A stretch of DNA of 64,000 nt from Agromyces larvae (GTDB lineage: Bacteria; Actinomycetota; Actinomycetes; Actinomycetales; Microbacteriaceae): assembly GCF_022811705.1 (NCBI RefSeq), contig NZ_CP094528.1, forward strand, positions 2,666,001 through 2,730,000, given 5' to 3'. The notes under the pieces were generated by a model. It worked only from the letters and a program-made list of their open reading frames with translations, did not search any database and was not told where the DNA came from. The position numbers and the translations under genes were made by a program. Shown one piece after another: positions 61,887-64,000 of the stretch. Every line of letters starts with the position of its first letter. Within the stretch, counting starts at the first letter, position 1.

Positions 61887-63520
61887 CAGTCGCTCGTCAC
61901 TGCGGCGTCGTACAGGTACGGAAGCGACAGCGAGGGCTCGACGATGACGTTATCGACCTTGTCGGCACGGCTCGCGAGCTGCGTACTCTGCGAGTACAGC
62001 GTCAGCTGCAGAGCGTCACCGCTGATGATGCGCTGCGCCTCGTAGTAGAGCTGCTCGCGCGCATCGCGGTCAGTGGTCGCGAGCGCGTCGTTCAGGATCT
62101 GGTCGAGTTCGGGGTTGCTGTACCCCGATCCATTGGGGATCCATCCGGCCGACTCAAGGTACTCCGTCGAGAACACGATACGGAGGACGTCCGCGGTGTT
62201 CGTGTTCCAGTACTGGCTGCGCAGGTCGTAATCGAAGGTGCTGTTCCGTTCGAATCCGGTCGCGCTGTCCACATTGTCGATCTCGAGGTCAAACCCAGCG
62301 TCCTTCACGTTCGCCTGGATCTGCGTGAGCAACTCGACGAGCGCGGCCGGGTTCTCAGCCGGTGTCAGGGGCAGCGAAACCGTGAGGCGCTTGCCTTCCT
62401 TCGTCCGATAGCCGTCCCCGTCGCGGGTCGACCATCCGGCCTTGTCCAGCAGATCGTTCGCCTGATCCAGGTCATATGCGAACGCATCCTCGAAGTCCGA
62501 TGAGTAGAACCCAGTGACGTGGCTGAGCGGTCCGCCCGAGTAGGTTGCCGTCCCGAGGAAGATGCTCTCGACGCTCTGCTTCGTGTTCGCGGATAGCAGG
62601 AAGGCCTTGCGCACGTCGAGGTCGTCGAAGGGTGCGCGCTGCACGTTGAGGGCGAGCGAAGTCGGGTTGCCCGGGCGATCGTTGAGGTTGAGTGCAATCC
62701 GGTCGTCGGCTTCCGCCTCTGCGAAGTTCTCGGGCGGCAGGAAGTCGATGGCGTCGACCTCTCCGGTCCGGAGCGCCCCGTATCGCGTCGCATTCTCGGG
62801 GATAATGCGCCAGACGATCTTCGCGATCGAGGCCGCTCCGGTGTGCTCGGCGAACGGAGGCGCGCTGTTGTAATCCTCGTTCCGCTCGAGCACGACCTCT
62901 TGCTGCGGCGTGTACGCGACGATCTTGAACGGGCCGCTGCCGACCGGAGAAGTGCAGTTCTCGTCGAGGCTCCGCGCGAGCGCGGTGGGCGACTGGATCC
63001 CGAGGAACGGCTGCGCGAGCACTTCGAGGAAAGCCGCATACGGCCGGTTGAGCGTCACCACGAGGGTCGTTGCATCGACCGCCTCACTCGAGACGTAAGG
63101 CTTCAAGTATCCGCCTGCCGTGCCCGACTGTGTCGCGGGGTCCACCATGTGGTCGAGGTTCGCCTTGATGGCAGCGGCATCGACCGGAGTCCCGTCGGTG
63201 AACTTCACATCGTCGCGGATCGTGAACGTCCATGTGAGGCCGTCATCCGAGACTGTCCAGTCGGTCGCGAGCCACTCGTGGATGTCGCCCTTCGCATCCT
63301 GCGAAACGAGCGAATCGAGGTACTGGGCGGCGATCGAGGCCTGCGGCATGTCTCCACCGACGTGCGGGTCGAGGCAGCTGATGTCCTTGCCGGTCGCATA
63401 GACAAGCGTCCCACCATCGCTGGGAGCTGCGCTCTCCGTGCCGCCAGCGCAGCCGGCCAGCGCGAGGGTCGCGACGGCGCCTGCGCCGAGCAGTGCGAGC
63501 ATTCGTGGTCGGTGAGTCAT
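61886..63520 (-). CDS. Extracellular solute-binding lipoprotein, family 5 (peptide/nickel type)
   Basis: A 544-residue lipoprotein: signal peptide ending in lipobox L-A-G-C (Cys24), then the family 5 binding fold (GGTLVYATGKDISCLDPH, WTFTIRDDVKFTDGTPVDA, DAIDFLPPENFAEAE). These proteins capture peptides, opines, nickel chelates or other organic solutes. It is the first gene of the operon, with AAGGAG ten bases before its ATG. Given the monooxygenases downstream, an organosulfur compound or sulfur-containing peptide is the likely cargo. Confidence 0.92.
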   Translation of the reverse strand: MTHRPRMLALLGAGAVATLALAGCAGGTESAAPSDGGTLVYATGKDISCLDPHVGGDMPQASIAAQYLDSLVSQDAKGDIHEWLATDWTVSDDGLTWTFTIRDDVKFTDGTPVDAAAIKANLDHMVDPATQSGTAGGYLKPYVSSEAVDATTLVVTLNRPYAAFLEVLAQPFLGIQSPTALARSLDENCTSPVGSGPFKIVAYTPQQEVVLERNEDYNSAPPFAEHTGAASIAKIVWRIIPENATRYGALRTGEVDAIDFLPPENFAEAEADDRIALNLNDRPGNPTSLALNVQRAPFDDLDVRKAFLLSANTKQSVESIFLGTATYSGGPLSHVTGFYSSDFEDAFAYDLDQANDLLDKAGWSTRDGDGYRTKEGKRLTVSLPLTPAENPAALVELLTQIQANVKDAGFDLEIDNVDSATGFERNSTFDYDLRSQYWNTNTADVLRIVFSTEYLESAGWIPNGSGYSNPELDQILNDALATTDRDAREQLYYEAQRIISGDALQLTLYSQSTQLASRADKVDNVIVEPSLSLPYLYDAAVTSD

Positions 63521-63690
63521 GGTGAGACGGCTCCTTCTGGGGTGGCGCCCGCGACGCGGATCGCGTCGGGCGAATCACCATGTTGAGCCGTCCTGTGGGA
63601 CGCTGCGAGCACGCCCGTCACAACCGCACGAAATGCGAAATACGGTGCCATCCAGGGTCACGCGCCGTCATGCTCAGTCATTTGCGCGAA

Positions 63691-63710
63691 CAAGACATCT
63701 GGATGTCTTG
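63691..63710. promoter_or_regulatory. 20-bp palindrome upstream of the transporter/monooxygenase operon
   Basis: CAAGACATCTGGATGTCTTG has two perfect 9-base arms around TG. It lies 171 bases before the binding-protein start, in a region (63521-63783) with no gene, between that operon and the nucleoside hydrolase gene. It is probably the binding site of the operon's regulator, which is not encoded in this window. Confidence 0.6.
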
Positions 63711-63783
63711 TAGACGCTCTGACACGCGTGATCGTCGACGAACGGGGATGCATCGTGGATGGTCGCCTGCCGCGACCCATCCC

Positions 63784-63999
63784 TCACCCCAACCGCGCCA
63801 GCGCCTCCAGCACCGCGTCCCAGAAGCGCGGCACGTCGAGCGCGACGGCGACGTTCGCGTTCGGCTCGCGGCGGAGCATCCCGTCGAAATCGACGCTGGT
63901 GGCGCCGGCCGTCTCGGTGCCCGCGAGCTCGATGTCGAGCCGGGTGCGCACCACCTCGACGCAGCCCGGGTCGGCGAGCACGGCGACCGCGACGGGGTC
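63784..63999 (-). CDS. Nucleoside hydrolase, C-terminal part (N-terminus outside window)
   Basis: The open frame runs to the window edge and ends DPVAVAVLADPGCVEVVRTR, then LDIELAGTETAGATSVDFDG and VAVALDVPRFWDAVLEALARLG. This matches the end of inosine-uridine preferring nucleoside hydrolases (DP.AVA...P, V-x-V-E-L-x-G-x-x-T-x-G, VA-LD-x-x-FWD). The catalytic DxDxxxDD motif at the N-terminus is not in the window. The gene is co-directional with the transporter operon but separated by about 260 bases. Confidence 0.7.
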   Translation of the reverse strand, partial: DPVAVAVLADPGCVEVVRTRLDIELAGTETAGATSVDFDGMLRREPNANVAVALDVPRFWDAVLEALARLG

Positions 64000-64000
64000 G

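Overview
The window is high-GC actinobacterial chromosome. The gene families, the strong preference for G/C-ending codons and the many leaderless genes (a TANNNT -10 box followed by 6-7 bases and then the start codon) suggest Microbacteriaceae. The genus cannot be fixed from this sequence alone. No rRNA, tRNA or CRISPR array was found.

Layout. 1-1334: end of a PH-like gene and an IS5-type transposase. 1347-5921: a serine hydrolase, an EamA exporter, lspA and lpd. 5904-11708: a small integrative element that appears to sit in the 3' end of lpd, bounded by an 18-bp direct repeat that restores the lpd C-terminus. It carries mostly unrecognised cargo and a 5'-truncated tyrosine integrase. 11.7-18.6 kb: two sodium:solute symporter loci around a LytS/LytTR two-component system, probably for uptake of acetate or pyruvate-like acids. 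18.7-22 kb: a lipoprotein, then an ECF sigma factor gene split by an IS256-type element, and its membrane partner. 22-26.5 kb: a GNAT enzyme, an MT0933-like small protein, purA, a DUF3151 gene and argG. 26.6-29.9 kb: a TetR / degenerate ABC ATPase / YhgE-Pip operon.

29.8-41.5 kb is the most striking part. Six tandem, translationally coupled genes and one divergent gene encode related secreted proteins. Each has a signal peptide, a beta-propeller-like repeat domain, a PKD domain, and an LPPTG or LPPAG sorting signal. Each junction is a stop/start overlap. The propellers are mosaics of one another while the PKD and tail modules are nearly constant, as expected for gene conversion. The block is flanked by a 67-bp direct repeat (51 bp of it perfect) of the 3' end of the YhgE/Pip gene, and truncated copies lie at both edges.

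41.5-51.4 kb: a secreted S15 peptidase, a corA broken by one in-frame TAG, a SpoU-type RNA methyltransferase, a manganese uptake and repressor pair (mntH, mntR) with two palindromic operators, an ATP-grasp enzyme coupled to a 14-codon ORF, a NagD-like HAD phosphatase and a NUDIX hydrolase. 51.4-63.5 kb: one long minus-strand operon with a peptide/nickel-type ABC transporter, two flavin monooxygenase plus DszC-like enzyme pairs, and an aldo/keto reductase. It is probably for scavenging sulfur from an organosulfur compound. A 20-bp palindrome lies in its promoter region. The window ends in the C-terminus of a nucleoside hydrolase.
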